From an uncultured Candidatus Saccharibacteria bacterium (lineage in GTDB: Bacteria > Patescibacteria > Saccharimonadia > Saccharimonadales > JACDBH01): a stretch of 20,485 nucleotides of DNA. Position numbers and translations under genes: made by a program. Each line of letters begins with the position of its first letter. Within the stretch, counting starts at the first letter, position 1. The notes under the pieces are model-generated. The model did no database searches and had not been told where the DNA came from. It saw only the letters and a program-made list of their open reading frames with translations. Below, piece after piece: positions 12,223-19,797 of this stretch. The stretch lies in NCBI GenBank assembly GCA_946479835.1, contig CAMLHD010000012.1, positions 1 to 20,485 of the forward strand, written 5' to 3'.

Positions 12223-13856
12223 GTCCGGGGCATGTTGTCGTAAAAATGCGACAGTGTGTAGTCGTTCCGGAGCAACGGCTTGATGTCCTCTATGGTTACA
12301 CCGGTCTTTACTCCCGGGTTAAGAGTGCCATAAGGATCAAAGATCTTGCGTACGGCGCTGAATACTTCGTTAATTTCCGGACCGTATTGCATGGCCAGAT
12401 AAGGCGCGCGCAGGCGGCCATCGCCGTGTTCAGCGCTTATGGATCCGCCTAAGCTGATTACCAGACGGCTGTGGTCGTCCATCAGGCGGAAAAGCTTTTG
12501 CCGGTCGCCCAATTGGCCGATATCCAGTAGAGGCTGGATATGCAGATTGCCATTGCCGGCGTGACCCCAGAGAGCCACTGTCAGACGATGCTGTTGGAAC
12601 AAGGCGTAGACTTTCTCCATATATTCGCCAAGGTTTTCAACCGGTACGATGCCGTCCTCTATGAACGGCAAGGCTTTGAGGCCGCCTTCATGATAAGCCA
12701 CTACGGTAGCGGCTGAGTGGCGGATCTTCCAGAGCATTTCTTGCTGTTCGGGCAAGGTTTCGGCACCCACGCTAGCATCGTATTTTTCCATTATCTTGCG
12801 GGCTTTTTTGGCCATGCGTTTTTGGATGCGCTGATTGGCATCGTCGAATTCCACGAACAATACGACTTTACCGTACGGTTTTTCAAGCAGCCCCTTCAAC
12901 TGGTTGGGGTTGATCTTGTCTACCAGGTTGAGCAGGTTCTCGTCTACCATCTCTATGGCGCTGGGTACCGATGGCAGATTCTTAAGATCCTCGGCGGCTT
13001 TAGCCGCCTCATCAACAGTCTGAAATGATCCAAGCAGCAGCGTAGTATGCGGATTATAATTTTCGGTCTCTACGATCGCTTCAGTCACTATGCCAAGCGT
13101 ACCTTGCGAGCCAACGAACAAAGGCGTCAGGTCGAACGAACCGTCTTTGTGCCTTATATCGTTCAATGCATAGCCGCACGAATTCTTGCTTACATTAAGC
13201 TTAGATTTTTTGATAAGATCTTTTTTCTCTTCCAGCAAAGCGTCCAGCTGACGGTATATCTCGCCCTCCAAGCTGTTTTGTCCCAGCTTCTTGTTGAGCT
13301 CCCGTTTGCTGATACGCCGGGTCTCTATAACCTCGCCATTTGCCAGCACGACGCGCATGGAACGTATAAAATCACGAGTAACACCGTATTTGATGCTTTT
13401 TTCGCCGCCGGCATTGTTGGCGATGGCGCCGCCGATTGTGCTGTACTCAAGCGAAGCCGGAAACGGTGGCAGGAATCGGCCGTGAGTATGCAAGGTCTGC
13501 TGCAGCTTGCCGTAGTTTAGCCCGGGCTGCACTGCAACGCTGCCGCTTTTTGGATCCAGCTCCAAAACTTTGTTCATATGAGCTGGAAAAACCAGGACTA
13601 TGCCGCTGCCGATGGCTGCACCGGTCTGATCGGTACCGGCTCCGCGAGCCGTAATTGGAATGACCCGGCCGCGTTCCGCCAACTGCCAGCTGAAGCGGGC
13701 CGTCTTGCGAACATCGTTCTCGTTGCGGGGATACACGATGATCGATGGGGTAAGCGTAAAGATGCTGCTGTCGGTAGCAAAGTAACGCCGAGCATCCGGG
13801 CTGGTCATTACCTCGCCAACTAAATGCTCCTGCAAATAATGCGCGACTTTGCTCAT
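12219..13856 (-). CDS. FAD-binding oxidase, GlcD/D-lactate dehydrogenase type
   Basis: This 545-residue flavoenzyme of the VAO/PCMH fold would oxidise a 2-hydroxy acid such as D-lactate or glycolate. The FAD-binding part (about 35-220) contains PITARGAGTDQTGAAIGSG (67-85), VQPGLNYGKL and STIGGAIANNAGGEKSIKYG. The C-terminal oxidase domain contains VGSQGTLGIVTEAIVET, WGHAGNGNLHIQPL and SISAEHGDGRLR, motifs of metal and substrate binding. The C-terminal iron-sulfur/CCG domain found in some larger relatives is absent, and no glcE, glcF or lactate permease lies nearby. The electron acceptor is therefore unknown. It appears to be a single-gene transcript. The exact substrate cannot be told from sequence. 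Confidence 0.92.
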   Translation of the reverse strand: MSKVAHYLQEHLVGEVMTSPDARRYFATDSSIFTLTPSIIVYPRNENDVRKTARFSWQLAERGRVIPITARGAGTDQTGAAIGSGIVLVFPAHMNKVLELDPKSGSVAVQPGLNYGKLQQTLHTHGRFLPPFPASLEYSTIGGAIANNAGGEKSIKYGVTRDFIRSMRVVLANGEVIETRRISKRELNKKLGQNSLEGEIYRQLDALLEEKKDLIKKSKLNVSKNSCGYALNDIRHKDGSFDLTPLFVGSQGTLGIVTEAIVETENYNPHTTLLLGSFQTVDEAAKAAEDLKNLPSVPSAIEMVDENLLNLVDKINPNQLKGLLEKPYGKVVLFVEFDDANQRIQKRMAKKARKIMEKYDASVGAETLPEQQEMLWKIRHSAATVVAYHEGGLKALPFIEDGIVPVENLGEYMEKVYALFQQHRLTVALWGHAGNGNLHIQPLLDIGQLGDRQKLFRLMDDHSRLVISLGGSISAEHGDGRLRAPYLAMQYGPEINEVFSAVRKIFDPYGTLNPGVKTGVTIEDIKPLLRNDYTLSHFYDNMPRT

Positions 13857-13952
13857 CTTTAGATTGGATTATCCTTTTGCTAACGAATTTACTACCTGAC
13901 ATGATAGCATAGACGGCGGCTTTTATCGGGGTGCTTTTTGTATTTCTAGCAC

Positions 13953-13981
13953 TTGCTAAATCAGCCTTTGTATCATAAAAT
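13953..13981 (+). promoter_or_regulatory. Promoter of tRNA-Leu(CAG)
   Basis: TTGCTA, exactly 17 bases, TAAAAT, ending 38 bases before the tRNA. This is one of the better sigma70-type matches in the window. Confidence 0.65.
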
Positions 13982-14019
13982 TACCCCTGTTGTACTGCCG
14001 GCTGATAAAGCCGCATGAC

Positions 14020-14107
14020 GCGGATGTGGCGGAATTGGTAGACGCGCTAGCTTCAGGAGCTAGTGAGCATTACGCTCGTGGAGGTTCAAGTCCTCTCATC
14101 CGCACCA
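14020..14107 (+). tRNA. tRNA-Leu (CAG)
   Basis: Acceptor GCGGATG pairs perfectly with CATCCGC. The anticodon stem CTAGC/GCTAG holds loop TTCAGGA, giving anticodon CAG. A long variable arm (TGAGCATTACGCTCGT) is present. The T loop is TTCAAGT and CCA is encoded. Confidence 0.97.
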
Positions 14108-14114
14108 AATTAAG

Positions 14115-14138
14115 AACCTGCCTATGCGGCGGGTTTTT
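14115..14138 (+). terminator. Terminator of tRNA-Leu(CAG)
   Basis: AACCTGCC (14115-14122) pairs with GGCGGGTT (14128-14135), one G-T pair, loop TATGC, followed by T residues to 14138. On the other strand it lies just after the stop of the peptide-binding protein gene and may serve both. Confidence 0.8.
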
Positions 14139-14156
14139 AATTTTAACTTGAATTTT

Positions 14157-15932
14157 TTACTGTATGGAGCGGGTTGTACGGATCATCCACTCATGGACAT
14201 TGTTGAAGCGGTCAGTGGGTATGTTCATGCCGTTTACGTTGAAGTTATAGACCTTTGAGTAAGTGGTATATACGAATCTTGGCCTGTAAAGCGCCACGGC
14301 CGGGGCGTCCTCGCGCCAAGACTGCAGGAACGGCAAGTACTTGGCTGCGCGCAGTTCGGCGTCGTTCCTGGTGCGGCCGGATTCAAGCGCCGAATCTACG
14401 GTAGAAGATTTGTAATCGGAAAAGTTTAACCGCCGCTGCGAACGGACGTCAGATTGCGAACTATGCCAATAAGCGAACTGGTCCGGATCGGTACCCATGA
14501 CTATGCCATAGATAAGGGTATCGTAGCCGCGCTCGTCAATCACTAATTGCAGTTCCGCCTGGGGCATAGAGTTGACCTGCACCTCCACGCCGACCTCCCG
14601 CCATTGATCCTTGACGTTGTGAGCAACCGCTGCGTACTCAACGCTGGAAAGCGTGCTGATAGACAGTATTAGCTTCTTGTCGCCCTTGAACCGGGCGGTG
14701 CCGCTGGCATCAAGCTTCCATCCGGCCTCATCGAGCAGCTTGGCGGCTTGATCCTTATCAAAACCGTACTGTACGACATCCGGGTTATAGCCTATATGCT
14801 CCTTCAGAAGCGGCGCATCTACCGGCACGCTTTGCTGGTTGAGGGCACGGATGACTTCTTTGCGGTCGGTCGCCATCGTAAGCGCGCGGCGGACCTTGGC
14901 GTCGGCCAGGATTTCTTGGCTGGTACGGAAAAATATCATCACCGAACCGGTCAAAGGTATGTTCAGCTCCTGAGAGGTCGAAGAGCTGAGCGGCTCGGAT
15001 TGGGCGCCGGCTACGGCACTTAGCTCGCCGTTGCTGAAGCTGTCTACCAGCGCAGCTTCATCCAAAAAAGCTCTGACGATGAATTCGGCTATCTTAGGCC
15101 GGCTGCGATGATAATCGTCGTACGCGCGCAAGGCGATGCGCTGTTCACGGCTGTCGGTGGTGTCGCCATATACCTGCACATCGTTCCACTGGAACGGTCC
15201 GGTGCCGATAGGTTCGATGGTGTTGAACAAAGCCCCCCTCAGATCAGCTGGCTTATTATCTTTTAGCAGATGCTCCGGAATAATACCCGTTGTCAACGAG
15301 TGAGGAAAAGAAGCCCATACATTATTAAGCGTGAAGATTACCGTGTATTCATCCGGGGCCTCCAACTTGATACCTTGCCAGGCCGAGAAGAACGGCGAGC
15401 GCACATCCGGATTCTGAATCGATTGGAATGTGAAGATCACATCTTTGGCGGTGAACGGCTCGCCGTCATGCCAACGCACATCCTCGTTAAGCTTTACGGT
15501 GTAGACTTTGCCGCTTTCATCAACCGACCACTCGGTGGCCAGATCGCCGGCCAGAACATTGTTCTTGTCGTATGTCAGCAGGCCCGAGAACAACAACCGC
15601 GACATAGCCGTATCAACGTCAGTCGAGGCAAATATTGGGTTGGAATTGGTATAAGAGCCGATCAAACCTTCGCTGTAGATGCCGCCAGGCTGCGGTACGA
15701 TCTCTAAGAAATAGTCACCCAATGCCCTGGTCTGCACGATCAGCGCGGCAATCAAAGAAATCACCAACAGCAACCAAGATATCAAAAACCGCCGCACTTC
15801 ATACAAACGTCCCAAGCGGCGGAAAAAATGCTTGTCCAGGCTTTCTTCGGTCTGCGAGCCCAGGCCCTCGAATTGTTTTTGGCGCTGCCGGACCCGGCGT
15901 CGCCAGCGCAGCTTGGTTGTACGTTTGATCAT
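14157..15932 (-). CDS. Membrane-anchored peptide-type solute-binding protein (SBP_bac_5)
   Basis: The 591 residues match the family-5 binding proteins (OppA/DppA), which capture oligopeptides outside the membrane for an ABC transporter. The signature WHDGEPFTAKDVIFTF lies at 154-169. NPIFASTDVDTAMSRLLFSGL precedes it, and KVRRALTMATDRKEVI and AAKLLDEAGW follow. There is no lipobox. Instead a very basic cytoplasmic tail of about 48 residues (RRRVRQRQKQ, VRRF) precedes one hydrophobic helix (49-67), so the protein looks anchored by an uncleaved helix. No permease or ATPase gene is in the window. It follows secG by 21 bases on the same strand. No strong Shine-Dalgarno is seen, so translation may depend on coupling. 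Confidence 0.93.
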   Translation of the reverse strand: MIKRTTKLRWRRRVRQRQKQFEGLGSQTEESLDKHFFRRLGRLYEVRRFLISWLLLVISLIAALIVQTRALGDYFLEIVPQPGGIYSEGLIGSYTNSNPIFASTDVDTAMSRLLFSGLLTYDKNNVLAGDLATEWSVDESGKVYTVKLNEDVRWHDGEPFTAKDVIFTFQSIQNPDVRSPFFSAWQGIKLEAPDEYTVIFTLNNVWASFPHSLTTGIIPEHLLKDNKPADLRGALFNTIEPIGTGPFQWNDVQVYGDTTDSREQRIALRAYDDYHRSRPKIAEFIVRAFLDEAALVDSFSNGELSAVAGAQSEPLSSSTSQELNIPLTGSVMIFFRTSQEILADAKVRRALTMATDRKEVIRALNQQSVPVDAPLLKEHIGYNPDVVQYGFDKDQAAKLLDEAGWKLDASGTARFKGDKKLILSISTLSSVEYAAVAHNVKDQWREVGVEVQVNSMPQAELQLVIDERGYDTLIYGIVMGTDPDQFAYWHSSQSDVRSQRRLNFSDYKSSTVDSALESGRTRNDAELRAAKYLPFLQSWREDAPAVALYRPRFVYTTYSKVYNFNVNGMNIPTDRFNNVHEWMIRTTRSIQ

Positions 15933-15953
15933 TACCGGAAGTCTTAGCCCTTT

Positions 15954-16169
15954 TTAAATCTGTACGATATTTGCAAGCAATGAAAGAGAAAAAACCACCA
16001 CTAGAAAAATAGTGAGGTTATGCAAGGATTTTTCGGAACCGCGCCTGACCGTGTTGACTTCGCCGCCGCCGCCCAAGCCCGCGCCCAAAGAAGCGCCTCT
16101 GGTCTGCAGCAGGATCAAGATGACCAGCAGTACGCCTGAAGCCAAAGTAATGTAGTTCGCTAACGTCAT
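15954..16169 (-). CDS. secG: Preprotein translocase subunit SecG
   Basis: SecG is the small third subunit of the SecYEG channel. The 71 residues show the family plan: a first hydrophobic helix (about 5-22, ITLASGVLLVILILLQ), a glycine-rich cytoplasmic loop (RGASLGAGLGGGGEVNTVRRG), then a second helix (about 50-68). The short tail after helix two is typical of Gram-positive and CPR forms. The ATG overlaps the stop of the preceding gene by four bases (ATGA), so the two are translationally coupled. Confidence 0.95.
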   Translation of the reverse strand: MTLANYITLASGVLLVILILLQTRGASLGAGLGGGGEVNTVRRGSEKSLHNLTIFLVVVFSLSLLANIVQI

Positions 16170-16528
16170 ACTCCCTCTACAATCGTTGTTACAAGATAAT
16201 TGACTAGGCCAATTATAACACCTGCCAGCATGGCGGCGCCAAACGAAGTGACTTCGAATGGCTTATAGAGTGCGCTTGCCAGGCTGACCATCAGGCCGTT
16301 GACGATTATCATGAACAGCCCGAGCGAGAACAATATGGCCGGCAGGCTCAGCAGCACCACGATCGGCTTGATGATGCTGTTGATGATAGCCAGTATCAGC
16401 CCGGCCATGATTACGATGCTCAGACGGCCGTTAAAAGTTATCCGCCCGTCCAAAAAACCGGCGGCGATCCAGAGACCAAGCGAGCACACGAACCAACGGA
16501 GCAAAAAGCGATAGATCGGATTTTTCAT
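16166..16528 (-). CDS. Four-helix membrane protein, PF04020 (YvlD / phage holin family 4)
   Basis: The 120 residues form four hydrophobic segments with the family's conserved NSIIKPIVVLLSLPAILFSL (50-69) and a C-terminal GLVNYLVTTIV. Despite the holin name this family is chromosomal and its role is unknown; in Bacillus relatives it is linked to cell envelope stress. No phage genes lie around it. It is tightly placed between the M24 peptidase (18-base gap) and secG (4-base overlap). Confidence 0.9.
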   Translation of the reverse strand: MKNPIYRFLLRWFVCSLGLWIAAGFLDGRITFNGRLSIVIMAGLILAIINSIIKPIVVLLSLPAILFSLGLFMIIVNGLMVSLASALYKPFEVTSFGAAMLAGVIIGLVNYLVTTIVEGV

Positions 16529-16546
16529 CTTTAGGACTAGTTTAAA

Positions 16547-17770
16547 TTAGGTCAGGCGTACCGGCAAGGCAGCGCTTAAGTTTTTAATGCCCGATTCTGT
16601 TATAAGAACGTCGTCTTCTATCCGGATGCCGATATTCTCATCGGCGATGTAAATGCCGGGCTCGACCGTCAGTACCATGCCGGGTTCCAAGGGTCTTTCG
16701 TAATCAGCGGCATCGTGGGTATCAAGGCCTAAGAAATGCGATGTAAGATGCGGGTAGTACTTCTTCAGCTTCTTCTTGTCTTCGACGTCGCTGATTAATT
16801 GAAGTTTTTTCAGTTCTTTGGCCATCATGGCGTCCACCTGTTGCTCGTAAGCCTTCATGCTCAAACCAGGCTTGAGCATATCGAACGCTTGTTCGCGCAC
16901 ACTCATTACAGCTTCATAAACCTGCGTCTGGCGTTTGGACGGCTTCTTGAAAGCGTATGTCCGGGTAATATCGGCGCTGTAGTTCGCAACTTCAGAACCT
17001 ACGTCCAGCAGCAACAGCTCGCCGTGGTCGAGCGGCTGATCGTTGTCTATGTAGTGGATGGTCGCAGCGTTACGGCCGCCGGCGATTATCGGCTGGTAGG
17101 CATGGCCGCGCCCGCCGCGGCGGATAAATTCTGCCGTAAGGTCGGCCTCGATTTCTTTCTCATTGCCATAATCGCGCAGCCGGTCCTTAATGATATGTAA
17201 CGAGTCGGCTGTAATATCTATGGCTGATTGGATAGCTTCCAGTTCGGGCGACTGTTTGATTTGACGCATAATTGCGACATTTTTGCGAATATCAATTATT
17301 TCAAGCTGGCGATGTTTGCTTAAGGCGCCGAGAAGCGCGCCGCGAGCCGGATTGGCGTAAAAGCCGAAGTGATCGTAATAAGCTTCGAATGGGGCTATGG
17401 TGTGGACCTTCTTATGTTTCTTGAGCAGCTTGTCCAAGCGGAGCCAGCCGCTATGGTGTTCCTCTATGTCATCGATGCCTGATTTAAGCTTCATAGACTT
17501 CTGGTCTAGCCGGCCGTCCCAAAGGTCACGGTGCTCGGCCCGCCCCGGCGCAATCAGAAAAGTCTGACTCTCTTCTATGACCAAAACGTAGTCTGGTTCG
17601 TCTATGCCGCACAAATACCAGAAATTACTGTCTTGGCGGAACGGAAAAGTCGTATCGGCACTGCGTTGAAGCAGGCCGTTAGCTGCTAGCACGATAAGAC
17701 TAGCATTAACCGCAGACTGTAGCTTCAATCTGTTAGAAGTGAAAAAATCGGCAGAAAAATTATCTCTCAT
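16547..17770 (-). CDS. pepP: Xaa-Pro aminopeptidase (M24B)
   Basis: This M24 enzyme removes N-terminal residues preceding proline and needs two metal ions. The 407 residues have the PepP N-terminal domain (1-165; FRQDSNFWYLCGIDEPD, a typical substrate-pocket region) and a pita-bread catalytic domain. All five metal ligands are visible: Asp256 (LLLDVGSE), Asp267 (ADITRT), His345 (SHFLGLDTHD), Glu370 (TVEPGIYI) and Glu385 (RIEDDV). Length is slightly below the usual 430-440. There is no signal peptide, so it is cytoplasmic. A good promoter lies just upstream and the leader would be only about 8 bases, in keeping with the absence of a Shine-Dalgarno. It may act on peptides brought in by the binding protein two genes later, which is inference. 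Confidence 0.93.
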   Translation of the reverse strand: MRDNFSADFFTSNRLKLQSAVNASLIVLAANGLLQRSADTTFPFRQDSNFWYLCGIDEPDYVLVIEESQTFLIAPGRAEHRDLWDGRLDQKSMKLKSGIDDIEEHHSGWLRLDKLLKKHKKVHTIAPFEAYYDHFGFYANPARGALLGALSKHRQLEIIDIRKNVAIMRQIKQSPELEAIQSAIDITADSLHIIKDRLRDYGNEKEIEADLTAEFIRRGGRGHAYQPIIAGGRNAATIHYIDNDQPLDHGELLLLDVGSEVANYSADITRTYAFKKPSKRQTQVYEAVMSVREQAFDMLKPGLSMKAYEQQVDAMMAKELKKLQLISDVEDKKKLKKYYPHLTSHFLGLDTHDAADYERPLEPGMVLTVEPGIYIADENIGIRIEDDVLITESGIKNLSAALPVRLT

Positions 17771-17784
17771 AAGACTGCTAACGG

Positions 17785-17813
17785 ATTATATAGCTTCGCG
17801 CCGTGCTCGTCAT
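17785..17813 (-). promoter_or_regulatory. Promoter in front of pepP
   Basis: On the minus strand ATGACG, 17 bases, TATAAT. The -10 box ends 14 bases before the ATG, so the transcript would be almost leaderless. It lies in the 73-base gap after uvrC and suggests that pepP and the genes behind it have their own start. Confidence 0.5.
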
Positions 17814-17843
17814 ATAATTCTCCCTGATCGGTCAAATTATAAC

Positions 17844-19340
17844 TTACTGTTTGCGATAAGCGCGGATATATTGCCGCAGTATGGCGGCTCTTTTTTCTCC
17901 CACTACCTTAATAAGTTCAAAATCCCTCGCCTGCTCGATTCCCTTGTAGCTACCGAAGATTCTCAGAAGTTTCTTCCGGGTCTCAGGACCGATGGTGGGT
18001 ATATCGTCCAACAGGCTGCTGGTCTGCCGCTTTACCTTTAAAACCGAGTGGTAGGAAACGGCAAAACGGTGAGATTCATCCCTGATACGCTGCAGTAATT
18101 TGACGATATGCGTAGTCTGGGGCAACCGTACCGACAGAAAATCGTCGCTTTCCAGCACCATACCGCCTAAATCAAGTAGCTTTTTGCGATTCAGTTGCAA
18201 ATATGGCCAATTTTTGTGAATTATTATCTCTTCGAACTGCTTGGCTAAGCCAATTGCTGGCAGTTTGATTTCTTTCTCTTCCAGCACTGTTAGTGCGCTG
18301 GCAAGCTGGCCTTTGCCGCCATCTATCAGGAAAAGACCTGGCAAGGGCCAGTCATGGGCATGCTTCTCGCCTAAACGACGCAGGATTACCTCGCGCATGT
18401 GGGCAAAATCGTCATTGCCGGGCAAGCGCATCTTGAATTTACGGTAAGACCGCTTATCAGATACGCCGTTAGCAAAAACAACCATGCTGGCCACGGTGTC
18501 CGTACCGGACATATGGGAGATGTCATAGCCCTCTATCCGGCGCGGGATCTCGCTTAAGCCCAGCAGTTCCGTCAGATCATTCAAGGCGTGATCGCGGCTT
18601 AGATCAAGGTTTTCGCGATCGCTGAATATCACCTGCCGGCCCAGGTTCTTAAGCGCGAACATCTGATTGCGCAAGTCAGCAGCTTCCTCGAAGCGCTTAG
18701 CCTTGGCCGCTTGATTCATTTCTTTCTCCAACTGATTGGCCAGCTGAACGCGCTCGCCCTTCAGATACATGATGAGTTTCTTGAGGTCAGTCTTGTATTC
18801 GACGCTGTCGAGCTGACCGGTTTCGGGCCCGGGGCATAACCCCAGGTGGTACTGCAGGCAGGCGCGCTTTGGCAGTACCGTATGGGTCGAATAAGGGAAG
18901 ATTTTGCGCAGATATTTCAGAGCCCGTTTGACACTGAAACCACTAAGATACGGTCCCATGTAGAGCGCGCCGTCATCCAATGGCCGCCGGGTGTAGCCGA
19001 CCGACGGATAAGCGCTTTTCATGTCGATGCGCACATACAGGCTGGACTTGTCATCCCTGAGCAGAATGTTATAGCGCGGCATGTAGCGCCTGATCATTTC
19101 GGCTTCTAGGAACAGGGCTTCGATCTCGCTCTCCACCTCTATCCAGTCGATATCCGTTATTTCGGCTACCAGCGCCTCTGTCTTGGGGTCGCGGGCGCGC
19201 GAAATCTGGAAATACTGCCTGACCCTGTTGCGAAGCACCGCCGCCTTGCCGACATAGATAATCTCGCCCTGGTCGTTCTTATGAAAATAAACTCCGGGTC
19301 CTTTCGGCAGTTCGGCTAGTTTGGCTTCGATTTTGCTCAC
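17844..19340 (-). CDS. uvrC: Excinuclease ABC subunit C (UvrC)
   Basis: UvrC makes both cuts around a lesion bound by UvrAB. The 498 residues hold a GIY-YIG nuclease (14-95; GVYF, YVGKA, Arg39), a cysteine-bearing patch (ACLQYHLGLC, about 159-168) and a UVR motif for UvrB (about 205-235, MNQAAKAKRFEEAADLRNQM). The RNase H-like nuclease follows (GYDISHMSG, FLIDGGKGQ, RDESHRFAV), then a C-terminal double helix-hairpin-helix (IPTIGPETRKKLL and VVGEKRAAIL). All domains are present although the protein is about 100 residues shorter than the usual 600; loops and linkers are trimmed, as I would expect in CPR. The start is GTG with no separate Shine-Dalgarno (TTAGG abuts it), so a leaderless transcript is possible. 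Confidence 0.96.
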   Translation of the reverse strand: MSKIEAKLAELPKGPGVYFHKNDQGEIIYVGKAAVLRNRVRQYFQISRARDPKTEALVAEITDIDWIEVESEIEALFLEAEMIRRYMPRYNILLRDDKSSLYVRIDMKSAYPSVGYTRRPLDDGALYMGPYLSGFSVKRALKYLRKIFPYSTHTVLPKRACLQYHLGLCPGPETGQLDSVEYKTDLKKLIMYLKGERVQLANQLEKEMNQAAKAKRFEEAADLRNQMFALKNLGRQVIFSDRENLDLSRDHALNDLTELLGLSEIPRRIEGYDISHMSGTDTVASMVVFANGVSDKRSYRKFKMRLPGNDDFAHMREVILRRLGEKHAHDWPLPGLFLIDGGKGQLASALTVLEEKEIKLPAIGLAKQFEEIIIHKNWPYLQLNRKKLLDLGGMVLESDDFLSVRLPQTTHIVKLLQRIRDESHRFAVSYHSVLKVKRQTSSLLDDIPTIGPETRKKLLRIFGSYKGIEQARDFELIKVVGEKRAAILRQYIRAYRKQ

Positions 19341-19395
19341 CCTAACAGCATATCAGTCAGCAGTATGATTACCCCTAAAAATATTTGAAAAAAGT

Positions 19396-19425
19396 TTTAG
19401 AATATTTTAAAAAATGTTGTATAAT
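19396..19425 (+). promoter_or_regulatory. Promoter of the right-end structured RNA/gene module
   Basis: TTTAGA, 18 bases, TATAAT, in an A/T-rich stretch divergent from uvrC. A G/C-richer transcript begins just after it. No other good plus-strand promoter is seen before the gene at 19798. Confidence 0.6.
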
Positions 19426-19469
19426 GGACCCTACGATTAGGAGATGAAAATTTCGTTAATCGAGCAGAT

Positions 19470-19493
19470 ATCACGAGGAGTATTTTTCGTGAT
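19470..19493 (+). other. Leader hairpin with a Shine-Dalgarno in its loop
   Basis: ATCACGA (19470-19476) pairs with TCGTGAT (19487-19493). The 10-base loop contains GGAG and a GTG codon lies in the right arm at proper spacing. A 45-codon frame from that GTG ends at 19626 but has no recognisable protein character. Confidence 0.5.
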
Positions 19494-19537
19494 CTTAACA
19501 ACTGAGCAAAGCAGTGTGGTCCCAAGGGAGGAAAAGC

Positions 19538-19558
19538 ATGACCGATTGATAAATCGGT
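19538..19558 (+). other. Three-codon reading frame overlapping a 7-bp hairpin
   Basis: GGGAGG lies 7 bases before an ATG. The frame is ATG ACC GAT followed by tandem in-frame stops TGA TAA. The same bases form a perfect hairpin, ACCGATT (19541-19547) with AATCGGT (19552-19558), loop GATA. A minimal leader peptide or a ribosome-stalling site is possible; chance cannot be excluded. Confidence 0.4.
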
Positions 19559-19690
19559 ACTGGTTTTCCTTTCTTGGGAAAGAACAATTCACCACCAACC
19601 AACCATACCACCACAAGGAGCCCTAGACTTCATACCATCCTGACCCAGACATAACCCAGATCGAACGCCTTCCCGCGTAGAAGAACGGTG

Positions 19691-19707
19691 ACAGCTCCTG
19701 CAGCTGT
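19691..19707 (+). other. Leader hairpin before the three-way junction
   Basis: ACAGCT (19691-19696) pairs with AGCTGT (19702-19707) around loop CCTGC. It lies 11 bases before the three-way junction and may be part of the same RNA fold. Confidence 0.45.
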
Positions 19708-19718
19708 GATCATTCGAC

Positions 19719-19768
19719 GACAGGGAGGACGTTTCGTCCATTGCCTCTCTTGGAGGCGAATCCCTGTC
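19719..19768 (+). ncRNA. Predicted three-way-junction RNA in the leader
   Basis: A closing helix GACAGGGA (19719-19726) pairs perfectly with TCCCTGTC (19761-19768). Inside lie two perfect hairpins: GGACG/CGTCC with loop TTT (19727-19739) and GCCTC/GAGGC with loop TCTTG (19743-19757). The joining bases are none, ATT and GAA. All 18 pairs are Watson-Crick. It ends 29 bases before the likely GTG start of the following gene, so a cis-acting regulatory RNA is plausible. I do not recognise it as any known riboswitch; the bases at the junction lack the conserved cores of the purine, TPP or hammerhead types. Confidence 0.55.
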
Positions 19769-19797
19769 ATCATTCATCACACCCGCATGGAGAAGCT

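Noticed and set aside
16166..16528. Prophage holin
   Set aside because: The PF04020 family is chromosomal and no phage gene lies near; the gene is embedded between pepP and secG.
19444..19626. 60-codon frame from an ATG right after the module promoter
   Set aside because: The AGGAG touches the ATG with no spacing, the sequence has no protein-like pattern, and it runs through several hairpins. It is better read as a leader.
19719..19768. Hammerhead ribozyme or purine riboswitch
   Set aside because: The three-way shape fits, but the conserved CUGANGA core and the purine-aptamer joiners are absent.
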